A stretch of 7,412 nucleotides of DNA, taken from positions 1 to 7,412 of the forward strand of contig NZ_JACRSX010000035.1 of the NCBI RefSeq assembly GCF_014384985.1, written 5' to 3'. Origin of the DNA: Jutongia huaianensis (GTDB lineage: Bacteria; Bacillota; Clostridia; Lachnospirales; Lachnospiraceae). The stretch's first letter is position 1. Every line of letters begins with the position of its first letter. The translations under genes and the position numbers were made by a program. The notes below the pieces were generated by a model, which was not told the origin of the DNA, did not search any database, and saw only the letters and a list, made by a program, of their open reading frames with translations. Shown here one piece after another: positions 1 through 5,986 of this stretch.

Positions 1-823
1 ACATCTCCACAATGCAAAGCAAACTAAATTTAATTGATCTGAGTTTAAAACCATAAACCATACTCCATCCAAAAATGCGAATATAACCACTTATTCTCTT
101 TGAAATACCAGCAAATTGAGAATAGTATAATGTATCTTTAATTCGAATTTGGAAACGATTCCAATATTTTTGAACATCTTTACTACTACCCCTCTGAAAG
201 AAATTCTGACATATTTTCACTGGAAGTACACAGAACTGTACCCCTTTCTTTCGGAAATCATCGAACAACTTGGTATCCACACAATCCATAAACAATCCCT
301 CATCATATGCATATCCCTTGTAGGCTTTTAATCTTACAGCAAGGCAACTATTGATTGCATTGAACTTATCCTGAGAAATTTTCTGTTGTGGAGATCTAAT
401 ATATTTTCCTTTCAACCACCCTGCTTTACTGGGTGAATAAATCACGCCATTTTGTCCATATATAACTGGAACAAATACATCATATGTTTTATCCTCTGCT
501 TTGTCTTTTAGACAATCAAAATACTCCCTTTTTATAGGTGTATCATCATCAAACCAAATCACAATGTCATTTTCAGACTTATTATTTAAAATGGAAAGTG
601 CATAATTGTACGCCCTTGATAATCCAACATTTTCTCCCATACTATGGTAATTCAATAAATTAGACGAAAACTGTATCTGATTTTCTACTACATAATCATC
701 TGTACTATTATCTAAAACAATAATGTGCAGATGCTCTTCCTGCATCTGCGTTAAACGCGAAATTGTAATAGAGTCCTGTATTTTTTTATTGTACAGAACA
801 ACAACTGCATAATATTCAATCAT
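1..823 (-). CDS. Family-2 glycosyltransferase (GT-A, rhamnosyltransferase-like), 3' end outside window
   Basis: The reading frame is open for 274 codons from ATG at 821-823 to the left edge, so the C-terminus is missing. The N-terminus (MIEYYAVVVLYNK) and the stretch HIIVLDNSTDD give the first beta strands of the nucleotide-sugar fold. ENVGLSRAYNYAL (about residues 64-76) is the usual GT2 motif, and IVIWFDDDTP (87-96) carries the metal-binding acidic triplet at residues 92-94. A late Asp pair is seen in AYDEGLFMDCVD. Members move a sugar from a nucleotide donor to a lipid-linked or growing glycan at the inner membrane face. The closest flavour is the rhamnosyltransferase group, but donor and acceptor cannot be read from sequence. 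It lies 25 bp after the preceding glycosyltransferase stop with no terminator between, so the two are co-transcribed. A G-rich stretch just upstream of the ATG serves as a modest ribosome binding site. Confidence 0.88.
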   Translation of the reverse strand, partial: MIEYYAVVVLYNKKIQDSITISRLTQMQEEHLHIIVLDNSTDDYVVENQIQFSSNLLNYHSMGENVGLSRAYNYALSILNNKSENDIVIWFDDDTPIKREYFDCLKDKAEDKTYDVFVPVIYGQNGVIYSPSKAGWLKGKYIRSPQQKISQDKFNAINSCLAVRLKAYKGYAYDEGLFMDCVDTKLFDDFRKKGVQFCVLPVKICQNFFQRGSSKDVQKYWNRFQIRIKDTLYYSQFAGISKRISGYIRIFGWSMVYGFKLRSIKFSLLCIVEM

Positions 824-848
824 TATTCCATCCCGTCCTGTATTTGTA

Positions 849-2081
849 TTATCTAATGAATACATTTTCATACTGTCCGCAAATCTTATCCCATGTATAC
901 TCTTCAGCCACACGTTTCTTCGCTCTTTTTCCCATCTTTTCGATTTCATCCGTACTCATCTGATCTACCTTATCAATCAGCTTTGCCAGATTACCGTTCT
1001 CGCGATTCCAGTATAAAGCGCATTCTTCAGCAACTTCCTTATTAAATCCCACATCAACTAAAAGGTTTAAATCTGTACTACCAAGTGCTTCAATCAGACT
1101 CGGATTAGTTCCACCAACGGTATGACCATGGAAATACGCATACGCATTCTCTCGAATCTTCTTGAGCAATTCCTGATCATAAACGGTTCCAACAAATTTA
1201 ATTCTCTTGTCACTCTTGAAATGCAGTTTCTGTTCCAACTCATTAAGAAACTTATCATTCACATTCGTGATAATAGCAAAATCTTTCTTACTTTTACTCC
1301 TCATAAACTCCCGAATCATAACCTCAAAAGAATTCTCTGGCACAAAGCGACCCACAACAAGATAATAATCTTTTTTTGTCAATTCTTTTTCCCTATACCA
1401 GCTCATCAACTTTTCATCATCATCTGCGAATTTACTCAAAGTTAAGTCAGCACCGTAAGCGATAAAAGTCGTTTTAGGATTTTCTCCTTTGATTCCTTTA
1501 CCGTCATAGCACTCATGAATATACTTCTCAATATTCACTGAATCACAGATAGCAAGATCACAATATTTTATCATCATCCGCTCAGAAATCTTCCAGTATT
1601 TTCGAATTGGAGCAGACCATTTGGTTCTCATCCACTCATGTCCATCAGGATTGAGATAAACCTTTCCATCAAATTTATGTATAATCTTGTAAAAATAACT
1701 GGCAAATGGTCCAATACGACAGGCCATTATATAAACAATCGGATGAGAAATGTGATTTTTCTTAATATGCTCACAGCATGTCTTTAATGCCGCTACATCA
1801 TAATAAATCGCCTGTGCAGGTCCTATCTGAGGAACATCTATTTTAAAACAATGTGCATTATGAAGTTCAAACTCGTGGTCATTAATTATTGTCACATCTT
1901 CGAATTTACTTTCATCCATACAGCCATCACCATTCGCTTTGCAGGCAACATGATATTTAATATCTTTTTTGTTTTGATGGTATTCTGTCAGCTTATAGAC
2001 AAATGTCTCATATCCACCATAAGCCCCCAATGATTTCGCACCAACTAAATACACATGTTGCACTCCATTTTCCTGTTCCAT
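849..2081 (-). CDS. DUF1972-type glycosyltransferase (GT-B, GT4-like; rhamnosyltransferase-like)
   Basis: A complete 410-residue protein. The N-terminal half has the DUF1972 signature: VYLVGAKSLGAYGGYETFV (residues 10-28) and LNPDGHEWMRTKWSAP (143-158). The latter matches the family block that precedes the RKY..SE helix seen at 160-168. The C-terminal Rossmann half has LVVGRFVPENSFEVMIREF (241-259) and the donor-site block GHTVGGTNPSLIEALGS (319-335), whose Glu-331 sits in the nucleotide-sugar binding helix. Characterised relatives such as pneumococcal Cps2T are rhamnosyltransferases in capsule assembly, which suggests an early step in building a repeat unit on lipid carrier. The substrate here is inferred. 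The ATG at 2079-2081 is preceded by AGGAGAGG about 11 bases upstream. The gene follows loaP after a structured spacer and is followed after 25 bp by a GT2 gene. Confidence 0.92.
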   Translation of the reverse strand: MEQENGVQHVYLVGAKSLGAYGGYETFVYKLTEYHQNKKDIKYHVACKANGDGCMDESKFEDVTIINDHEFELHNAHCFKIDVPQIGPAQAIYYDVAALKTCCEHIKKNHISHPIVYIMACRIGPFASYFYKIIHKFDGKVYLNPDGHEWMRTKWSAPIRKYWKISERMMIKYCDLAICDSVNIEKYIHECYDGKGIKGENPKTTFIAYGADLTLSKFADDDEKLMSWYREKELTKKDYYLVVGRFVPENSFEVMIREFMRSKSKKDFAIITNVNDKFLNELEQKLHFKSDKRIKFVGTVYDQELLKKIRENAYAYFHGHTVGGTNPSLIEALGSTDLNLLVDVGFNKEVAEECALYWNRENGNLAKLIDKVDQMSTDEIEKMGKRAKKRVAEEYTWDKICGQYENVFIR

Positions 2082-2112
2082 TCTCTTATATTCCTCTCCT
2101 AATTCCCCTAGT

Positions 2113-2158
2113 AAAAAAGACCGAGCTACGCCACCCGCGCCCCGCCTCCGGCAGCTCG
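2113..2158 (-). terminator. Intrinsic terminator between loaP and the first glycosyltransferase gene
   Basis: Read on the minus strand, CGAGCTGCC (2158-2150) pairs with GGC, a 2-base bulge, then AGCTCG (2132-2122). The stem is nine GC-rich pairs around a G-rich loop. It is followed at once by GTC and six T residues (2118-2113). This is a good intrinsic terminator placed inside an operon that continues downstream, only 32 bases before the next ATG. It would attenuate transcription unless polymerase is modified, which fits the LoaP encoded just upstream. The last two bases of a separate small hairpin (CGCAG, GAA loop, CTGCG, 2169-2157) overlap the first two of the terminator stem. Confidence 0.65.
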
Positions 2159-2230
2159 CAGTTCCTGCGTCGCGTCACCCGCTCTTTCTGTCCGCCGCTC
2201 CACAGCACGCGTCACTCGTCATCCTGCTTA
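2121..2230 (-). repeat. G-rich, high-GC spacer with near-repeats (candidate dispersed element or RNA regulator)
   Basis: About 110 bases between loaP and the glycosyltransferase are strikingly GC-rich in an AT-rich window, and G-rich on the transcribed strand. A degenerate unit recurs three times on the minus strand: GAGTGACGCG (2217-2208), GGGTGACGCG (2180-2171) and GGGTGGCGTA (2136-2127). GAGCGG also occurs twice. A short hairpin (2169-2157) and the terminator are embedded in it. No reading frame or conserved protein signal is present. It could be a dispersed intergenic repeat of Lachnospiraceae-like genomes or the leader element that LoaP acts on. I cannot tell which from one copy. Confidence 0.5.
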
Positions 2231-2266
2231 CACGGTTTCCTGCATTACCTCTATATTTCCAGCAAC

Positions 2267-3034
2267 TTACGTCGCATTAGAAATCTCTTTATCCTGTTTT
2301 CCATCGGAAAACATCCGAATCTCTCCGCGCCGAAACGTTACCTTGGTTCCCACACCAAAGAGATCAATTTCTACCGTCCATTCATCTTGTTCTGCATTAG
2401 CATATAAAAAGGTTCCTCGGACTCCTTTGAATGGTCCCGTCAACACCTCCACCTGATCAGGACTATTTTTCAATTCCTGCTCCTGCTTTTGTATGCGTTC
2501 TGCCTTTAATTCGCTGAATTCTTCCTCACTCAGGCGTGCGAATGCACCAAAGCCAAGTTCAACAGGAGTCATTCTCCCAAAAATAGGTACATCAATTTTG
2601 GCAATTCGCCGGTGTCTGTCTATGTTTTTAATATTTCCCTGGTAGTTACGAAGTGGACCTTGCGTGATACATACTGTCTTACCGATTAGAAATCCCTCAG
2701 AATATTTAACGATGTGATCCTTGTCCATCATAGCTGACAAAAATGCCTGCTCTTCCTGCGTAATAGGAGACACCAGTTCGCCATCCCGCAATACTTTTGT
2801 ATATTGACGGAATTTTTTTAGTCCCTCCATTACTGTCCCGATATCCTCTGTATCTACAAAGAGATAGCCCGGAAACAATGTTTTTTTCACATCATGCCAC
2901 TCTTTTTTGAAGTGCTTCTGTGCGATATACTGTGGAATGAACAATTCCTGATAGGCCTGTCCATCTACATATTTCTCACATTGCAGCTTACAATCCTGTT
3001 CCTGACCGGACATTGTGTGAATCACATACCACAT
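2267..3034 (-). CDS. loaP: LoaP-type NusG paralog, transcription antiterminator of the polysaccharide operon
   Basis: A 255-residue protein. Residues 1-110 form the NGN domain: MWYVIHTMSGQEQ at the start, ELFIPQYIAQK (30-40) and the hallmark KKTLFPGYLFVDTE (50-63), which contacts the polymerase clamp. A standard KOW domain follows, with IGKTVCITQGPLRNYQGNI (117-135) and IDVPIFGRMTPVELGF (147-162). A charged helical linker (about 168-190) then leads to a second KOW-like block, DQVEVLTGPFKGVRGTF (193-209) to VTFRRGEIRMF (232-242). Ordinary NusG and most LoaP proteins end after the first KOW, near 170-190 residues, so this one is long. LoaP proteins bind an RNA hairpin and let polymerase pass terminators in long biosynthetic operons. 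Its place at the head of glycosyltransferase genes fits. The ATG at 3032-3034 has AGGAG six bases upstream. It is not housekeeping NusG, which normally sits beside secE and ribosomal protein genes. Confidence 0.9.
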   Translation of the reverse strand: MWYVIHTMSGQEQDCKLQCEKYVDGQAYQELFIPQYIAQKHFKKEWHDVKKTLFPGYLFVDTEDIGTVMEGLKKFRQYTKVLRDGELVSPITQEEQAFLSAMMDKDHIVKYSEGFLIGKTVCITQGPLRNYQGNIKNIDRHRRIAKIDVPIFGRMTPVELGFGAFARLSEEEFSELKAERIQKQEQELKNSPDQVEVLTGPFKGVRGTFLYANAEQDEWTVEIDLFGVGTKVTFRRGEIRMFSDGKQDKEISNAT

Positions 3035-3064
3035 TTTCCACTCCTACTTTTACGCCTTGCCTAA

Positions 3065-3096
3065 TGCAATACTTTGCTATTGCAATACTTTGCTAT
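3065..3096. repeat. Two perfect 16-bp tandem repeats in the loaP leader
   Basis: The 16-base unit TGCAATACTTTGCTAT occurs twice without a gap (3065-3080, 3081-3096). A partial third copy of its first six bases, TGCAAT, lies at 3098-3103. The block sits 31 bases before the loaP start, within the likely untranslated leader. It may be a regulator binding site, a structured leader segment or a simple slippage-prone repeat. Confidence 0.8.
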
Positions 3097-3109
3097 GTGC
3101 AATGGTTGC

Positions 3110-3135
3110 CATTCACTCGTTTCCACAAGTGAATG
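3110..3135 (-). promoter_or_regulatory. Leader RNA hairpin with GNRA tetraloop upstream of loaP
   Basis: On the minus-strand transcript CATTCACTTGT (3135-3125) pairs with ACGAGTGAATG (3120-3110). This is 11 consecutive pairs including one T-G wobble, closed by a GGAA loop of the GNRA class. The DNA shows a perfect 8-bp outer palindrome. There is no T tract after it, so it is not a terminator. LoaP proteins are known to recognise hairpins in the 5' leaders of their target operons, so this is a candidate site. The assignment is inference, because I compared it to no known LoaP target. Confidence 0.5.
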
Positions 3136-3174
3136 TATTAAATATTATGTCGTAAATTAAAATCTACAACTCGT

Positions 3175-3203
3175 AGTCTATCACAGTTTTTAGGACAATA
3201 CAA
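3175..3203 (-). promoter_or_regulatory. Possible promoter of the loaP operon
   Basis: On the minus strand TTGTAT (3203-3198) and TAGACT (3180-3175) are 17 bases apart, and TG at the extended -10 position strengthens the second box. Transcription would start near 3168 and give a leader of about 130 bases containing the GNRA hairpin and the tandem repeats. The boxes are imperfect. A second weak pair (TTGTAG and TAATAT) lies closer to the gene. Confidence 0.35.
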
Positions 3204-3321
3204 GACATATTTTTACATTGACAGATTATTCCACAGATTGATCTGCCTGTTTTTTTACGTCTATTTTCCAATATATTCTTTGATTTCATCTTATTAACAT
3301 ATGGCGCAAACAGGCTTATTT

Positions 3322-3471
3322 TCAGTCTTTTTCAAGAAATGCAACATAATATTTATTATGTGTCATCTTATATTCTTTTTTCAGAGTTTCTTCTATATTA
3401 ATAAAATTTTGTAAATTTATCATTTTTTCTTCGTTTTCCTTAAAATATACGACGAATCCATCGTAGAAATG
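3322..3471 (-). pseudogene. C-terminal tail of an unidentified protein (49 codons, no start)
   Basis: The frame opens after a stop at 3472-3474 and runs HFYDGFVVYFKENEEKM, then a charged mixed sequence ending YYVAFLEKD and TGA at 3322-3324. The composition (alternating aromatic and charged residues, no poly-AT artefact) looks like a real protein end rather than chance, but I do not recognise the family. The only ATG in frame is at 3421-3423, giving 33 residues without a well-placed ribosome binding site. The adjacent DNA on the far side belongs to a pdxT relic on the other strand. This is therefore probably what is left of a gene cut by a rearrangement. Confidence 0.35.
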
Positions 3472-3570
3472 TCATGTGGAAGCAGAATATGCGAAGATTT
3501 CCTGTATTTCGTGTTCTTAGATGGGACTGTTCTTATATTACACTGTTGTGATATCGTATGTTCATCATCC

Positions 3571-3914
3571 GGTATCAGTGCCGGTCTGATCCTTCTTTCC
3601 GAGGAAATCGACACCGGAGAACCCGCCCACCTGGACCCCTGCCTGTTACTGTCAAACGTAATGCCTATGGCAGACAGCTTGGCAGCTTTTGCACCACAGC
3701 AGATCTCACTGAGATTCCCGCCTTTCCGATGGTATTTATCCGTGCCCCGTATATCGCTTCGGTCAAAGAGCCCGTCAAGGTGCTCGGCACCGTGGATGAT
3801 CATATCGTCGCCGTACAATATAAGCATCAAATCGGTCTTTCCTTTCATCCGGAACTGACCGGAGATACCAGAATCCATAAATATTTTGTAGATATGGTAC
3901 GCAATGTTATATGA
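3571..3914 (+). pseudogene. pdxT: pdxT remnant: glutaminase subunit of pyridoxal 5'-phosphate synthase, frameshifted and N-terminally deleted
   Basis: PdxT normally (about 190 residues) releases ammonia from glutamine and feeds it to PdxS for vitamin B6 synthesis. Here two frames are needed. The frame at 3571 reads GISAGLILLSEEIDTGEPAHL, which matches the nucleophile elbow GTCAGLILLA of the family. After a shift near 3630-3640 the next frame reads PVTVKRNAYGRQLGSF, VFIRAPYI, VLGTVDDHIVAVQYKHQIGLSFHPELT and ends YFVDMVRNVI with TGA at 3912-3914. His and Glu of the triad survive in FHPEL, but the catalytic Cys codon is AGT, Ser (3577-3579), and the preceding Thr is Ile. The first 70-odd residues are missing or unrecognisable, and no pdxS lies nearby. 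Its stop is 3 bp from the stop of the facing lipoprotein relic. The gene is dead. Confidence 0.88.
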
Positions 3915-3917
3915 TGT

Positions 3918-4916
3918 TTAATTATCTTTTAAATATTCCTGCAACATATAATAAGACTTTCTCAGATGGGGTTTATAGACAGCCTGTTCCCAATTATCCC
4001 AGGAAAACAGCTTCTCTCCCAGATCCTCATTTTCGGAAAGATAACCAATATCTATACCTTCCACCGTCATTGTAGTATTATCTTTAATATTGTTAATCTC
4101 CTTAACAGACGGTGCAGAAAAGCCCAGCAGCCCCCATGGGATCCGCGCCTCAAATACAGAATCTTTATAATAAAAATCTGTCAATACATCGCCTATCTCA
4201 TTTTCCTCATCCACCTTGCCATAACGCAAATGTCCTGTTTCTTCTTTCTGTACGGGAACCTTTTTACCGGTTTGCGGATATGTCAGACTACGGTCTATGA
4301 TCAGATAGATCCGGTGAAATGAATCCTTTTTATCCTGCTTTAAATCCAGATCCATCCATTCCTTAGAAGCTCGTATATAGGGATCAGACGCCGTGTCTAC
4401 CAGCATACGGGTATTATTTTTCCCCTCCATATGCAGAATAAAATCTGCCTTCACCGGAAACTTATGCTCTCCATAGTTACTACATCCCTCATTCGGATTG
4501 ATATCAAAATAAATATTATTGCCTGCCTTTGTAAAATCAGCAGATGGATTCTCCACAGCCAGATACAGATAGGTACTGTCACATTTTGCATACACTCTGA
4601 CCACTCCCTTTTGCAGAAGAATATCATGCTCATTCCAGTCATTCAGCTTTCCGTCCAGAACCGGAATCGGGTTACATTCTGCAGAAATATACTCCATCAG
4701 CCCAAAATGCTGCTCACTGGTCTGTACATCATTCCAATAAGCACGGTAATCACTATTGGTATAATCCATGGTGTTCCATGTGCGTTTAAACCATTCATCC
4801 TCCCACACAAAAACAAGTCCTCCAGCGCAATCCGCTTTCTTGATATCCCGAAACATACTGATCAGCATTTCGCCCTGCTGCTCTGCAGTCACCGCACCCT
4901 GATTAAATCCGGTCAA
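3918..4916 (-). pseudogene. C-terminal part of a glycosidase-like lipoprotein with CBM9-like module; N-terminal catalytic part lost
   Basis: A 332-codon open frame that can begin only at TTG 4914-4916. The in-frame codons before it read NP and LTGFNQG runs straight through, so the body is cut rather than started here. Residues 1-75 (TGFNQG, then AGGLVFVWEDEWFKRTWNTMD at 31-51, then NDVQTSEQHFGL) look like the end of a TIM-barrel glycoside-hydrolase-like domain found in Lachnospiraceae cell-surface proteins. From about 84 on, PVLDGKLNDWNE and TYLYLAVENP match the CBM9/DOMON-like carbohydrate-binding fold, which fills the rest. The barrel's main part, including any catalytic acids, is absent. 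The upstream signal peptide is out of frame. Some product could be made through GGAG about 11 bases before the TTG, but it would not be exported. Exact substrate and family name are unknown to me. Confidence 0.7.
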
Positions 4917-5065
4917 TGGATTAAGGTCTCCTTCTCCTTTGTAATTTTTGTTACATTTGTTTTATCATTGTCCTTATATGATGATTTCTTAGCAATCCCG
5001 CAACCGGTAAGAAACACCATTATCATTACGCCCACAATGATATGATAGCATCGTTTTCTGTTCAT
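4913..5065 (-). pseudogene. Lipoprotein signal-peptide leader, severed and out of frame with its body
   Basis: A 50-codon frame from ATG 5063-5065 to TGA 4913-4915. It starts MNRKRCYHIIVGV, has a hydrophobic core, and reaches the lipobox LTGC at residues 19-22, followed by a Lys- and Thr-rich linker. This is a textbook type II signal peptide of a Gram-positive lipoprotein. I chose the second ATG because AAGGAAG lies six bases before it, whereas the ATG at 5069-5071 abuts that site. The linker ends in a stop that overlaps the TTG opening the downstream body frame, so the pieces are one base out of register. This is the 5' end of the gene whose 3' end lies at 3918-4916. Confidence 0.75.
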
Positions 5066-5343
5066 TTTCATCTTCCTTTGCTATTCTTATAGTTTCACAT
5101 TTTCATATATTATACCGGATTATTACAAATTCGTCTTTTCCTTGAATGATATCCTGTGATCTATAATTATTGCTTTGTCATGATGCTTGTTCTGGTTTGG
5201 GTTTATATAATCTTCTAAAATTAATCGGCTGATTCAATAAAAAATACTTATCCGCAACTTGTTTTTTATTTCTGAATATATTTCTTTTGTCATTTTATTG
5301 TATATGAATTTGTAAAACACTGGTGATAATTTCCATTTTGATT
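5066..5343. other. AT-rich gap with one possible coding scrap
   Basis: Apart from the lipoprotein promoter and ribosome binding site, this 278-bp gap shows no terminator and no complete gene. On the minus strand 5178-5291 is open without a start codon and ends VADKYFLLNQPINFRRL followed by YKPKPEQAS and TGA. It reads like a protein C-terminus, but I do not recognise it and chance is possible at this length. Confidence 0.3.
5109..5137 (-). promoter_or_regulatory. Promoter of the broken lipoprotein gene
   Basis: A consensus TATAAT (minus strand, 5114-5109) lies 43 bases before the lipoprotein ATG. The hexamer 17 bases upstream is AAGACG (5137-5132), a poor -35. The gene therefore probably still gets transcribed although its product is broken. 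Confidence 0.5.
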
Positions 5344-5910
5344 TTATACCCTTTTATAAATAATAGGAACATCATATCCAAATGTACGTTTTCCATTCAC
5401 TTCTATACTCTCCGATACCTCCAAACACGTATCAGAAAATTTCTCCCACAACCGAAATATCATTACCGGCGAAAACCGGCTCACACTGCCCCCTTCCCAT
5501 ACGCCATCCTTTTCATGATACAAAGCCGGAGTAAACTTTTCTGACTTTTTCAACGCACTATATTTCACATTTTTCATTGTTTCATAGGAAAATGTATTCT
5601 TATCCTCTCCTTCCGGAATTTCATAGGAAGAAAGCTCAATCCCATCATCCTGCTCTGTCACCAAAAACAAATGTGGAGAAGAATGACGTTTTCCTTGGCT
5701 TTGATAATAACTTTCTTCCACAATGAATATGCCGGAAAAATCTGCCGGCAGATCCTGTATTTTATTGTTACACGGTGTATTAACATGCTCCGCATATGGA
5801 TATATCTCTCCTGCTTCCTTCATTTTTTGAAATTGTTCCTGATTATCAAAGTGACCTGTCATCATGTTAATAAATTGCTCAAATTTTGATATATTTCCTG
5901 TATGGCTCAT
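5344..5910 (-). CDS. Conserved hypothetical protein, 188 residues, distantly CpcT/CpeT-like
   Basis: An intact soluble protein with no signal peptide or membrane segment. The N-terminal segment FEQFINMMTGHFDNQEQF (residues 10-27) resembles the opening of the CpcT/CpeT chromophore-lyase-like fold (gene family best known from cyanobacteria). FSGIFIVEESYYQ (58-70) and HLFLVTEQDDGIELSSYEIP (80-99) would be successive strands of its barrel. The end, VNGKRTFGYDVPIIYKR, is rich in strand residues. The likeness is weak, there is no known pigment role in Firmicutes, and I assign no function. I start at ATG 5908-5910 because AGGAG lies six bases before it. A longer form from TTG 5926-5928 would place the Shine-Dalgarno inside the coding sequence. 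It is transcribed away from the toxin-antitoxin module. Confidence 0.8.
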   Translation of the reverse strand: MSHTGNISKFEQFINMMTGHFDNQEQFQKMKEAGEIYPYAEHVNTPCNNKIQDLPADFSGIFIVEESYYQSQGKRHSSPHLFLVTEQDDGIELSSYEIPEGEDKNTFSYETMKNVKYSALKKSEKFTPALYHEKDGVWEGGSVSRFSPVMIFRLWEKFSDTCLEVSESIEVNGKRTFGYDVPIIYKRV

Positions 5911-5942
5911 ATAGTGCTCCTCTCTCAACGATATTTTCTCTC

Positions 5943-5971
5943 ATTATACACCCATCCATATGATAAGAAAA
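5943..5971 (-). promoter_or_regulatory. Promoter of the 188-residue hypothetical gene
   Basis: A consensus TATAAT (5948-5943, minus strand) stands 32 bases before the ATG. The -35 at 17 bases is TTTTCT (5971-5966), a weak match. Only the -10 box is convincing. Confidence 0.45.
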
Positions 5972-5986
5972 GAATATCTCACCTTC

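Noticed and set aside
149..331. 60-codon plus-strand open frame
   Set aside because: It is antisense to the family-2 glycosyltransferase, which is continuous on the other strand.
2003..2407. 134-codon plus-strand open frame
   Set aside because: It runs antisense through two real genes and the GC-rich spacer, with no ribosome binding site or family signal.
3065..3103. CRISPR-like array
   Set aside because: The repeats are tandem without spacers and only 16 bases long.
3218..3223. TTGACA on the plus strand as a promoter for the pdxT relic
   Set aside because: No -10 box follows at 16-18 bases and the relic begins over 300 bases later.
3234..3256. Plus-strand terminator (short CAGAT/ATCTG dyad then T run)
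   Set aside because: The stem has a two-base loop and there is no plus-strand gene upstream to end.
3420..3878. 152-codon minus-strand open frame
   Set aside because: It is antisense to the pdxT relic. The plus strand has clear family motifs and this frame has none.
4905..4940. Programmed ribosomal frameshift joining the lipoprotein leader and body
   Set aside because: There is no slippery heptamer or downstream structure, and the body also lacks its catalytic domain, so deletion explains it better.
4431..5045. 204-codon plus-strand open frame
   Set aside because: It lies antisense to the lipoprotein body and has the composition of a reverse-strand shadow.
5911..5928. Upstream TTG start giving a 194-residue form of the hypothetical protein
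   Set aside because: The AGGAG six bases before ATG 5908-5910 is a much better start signal.
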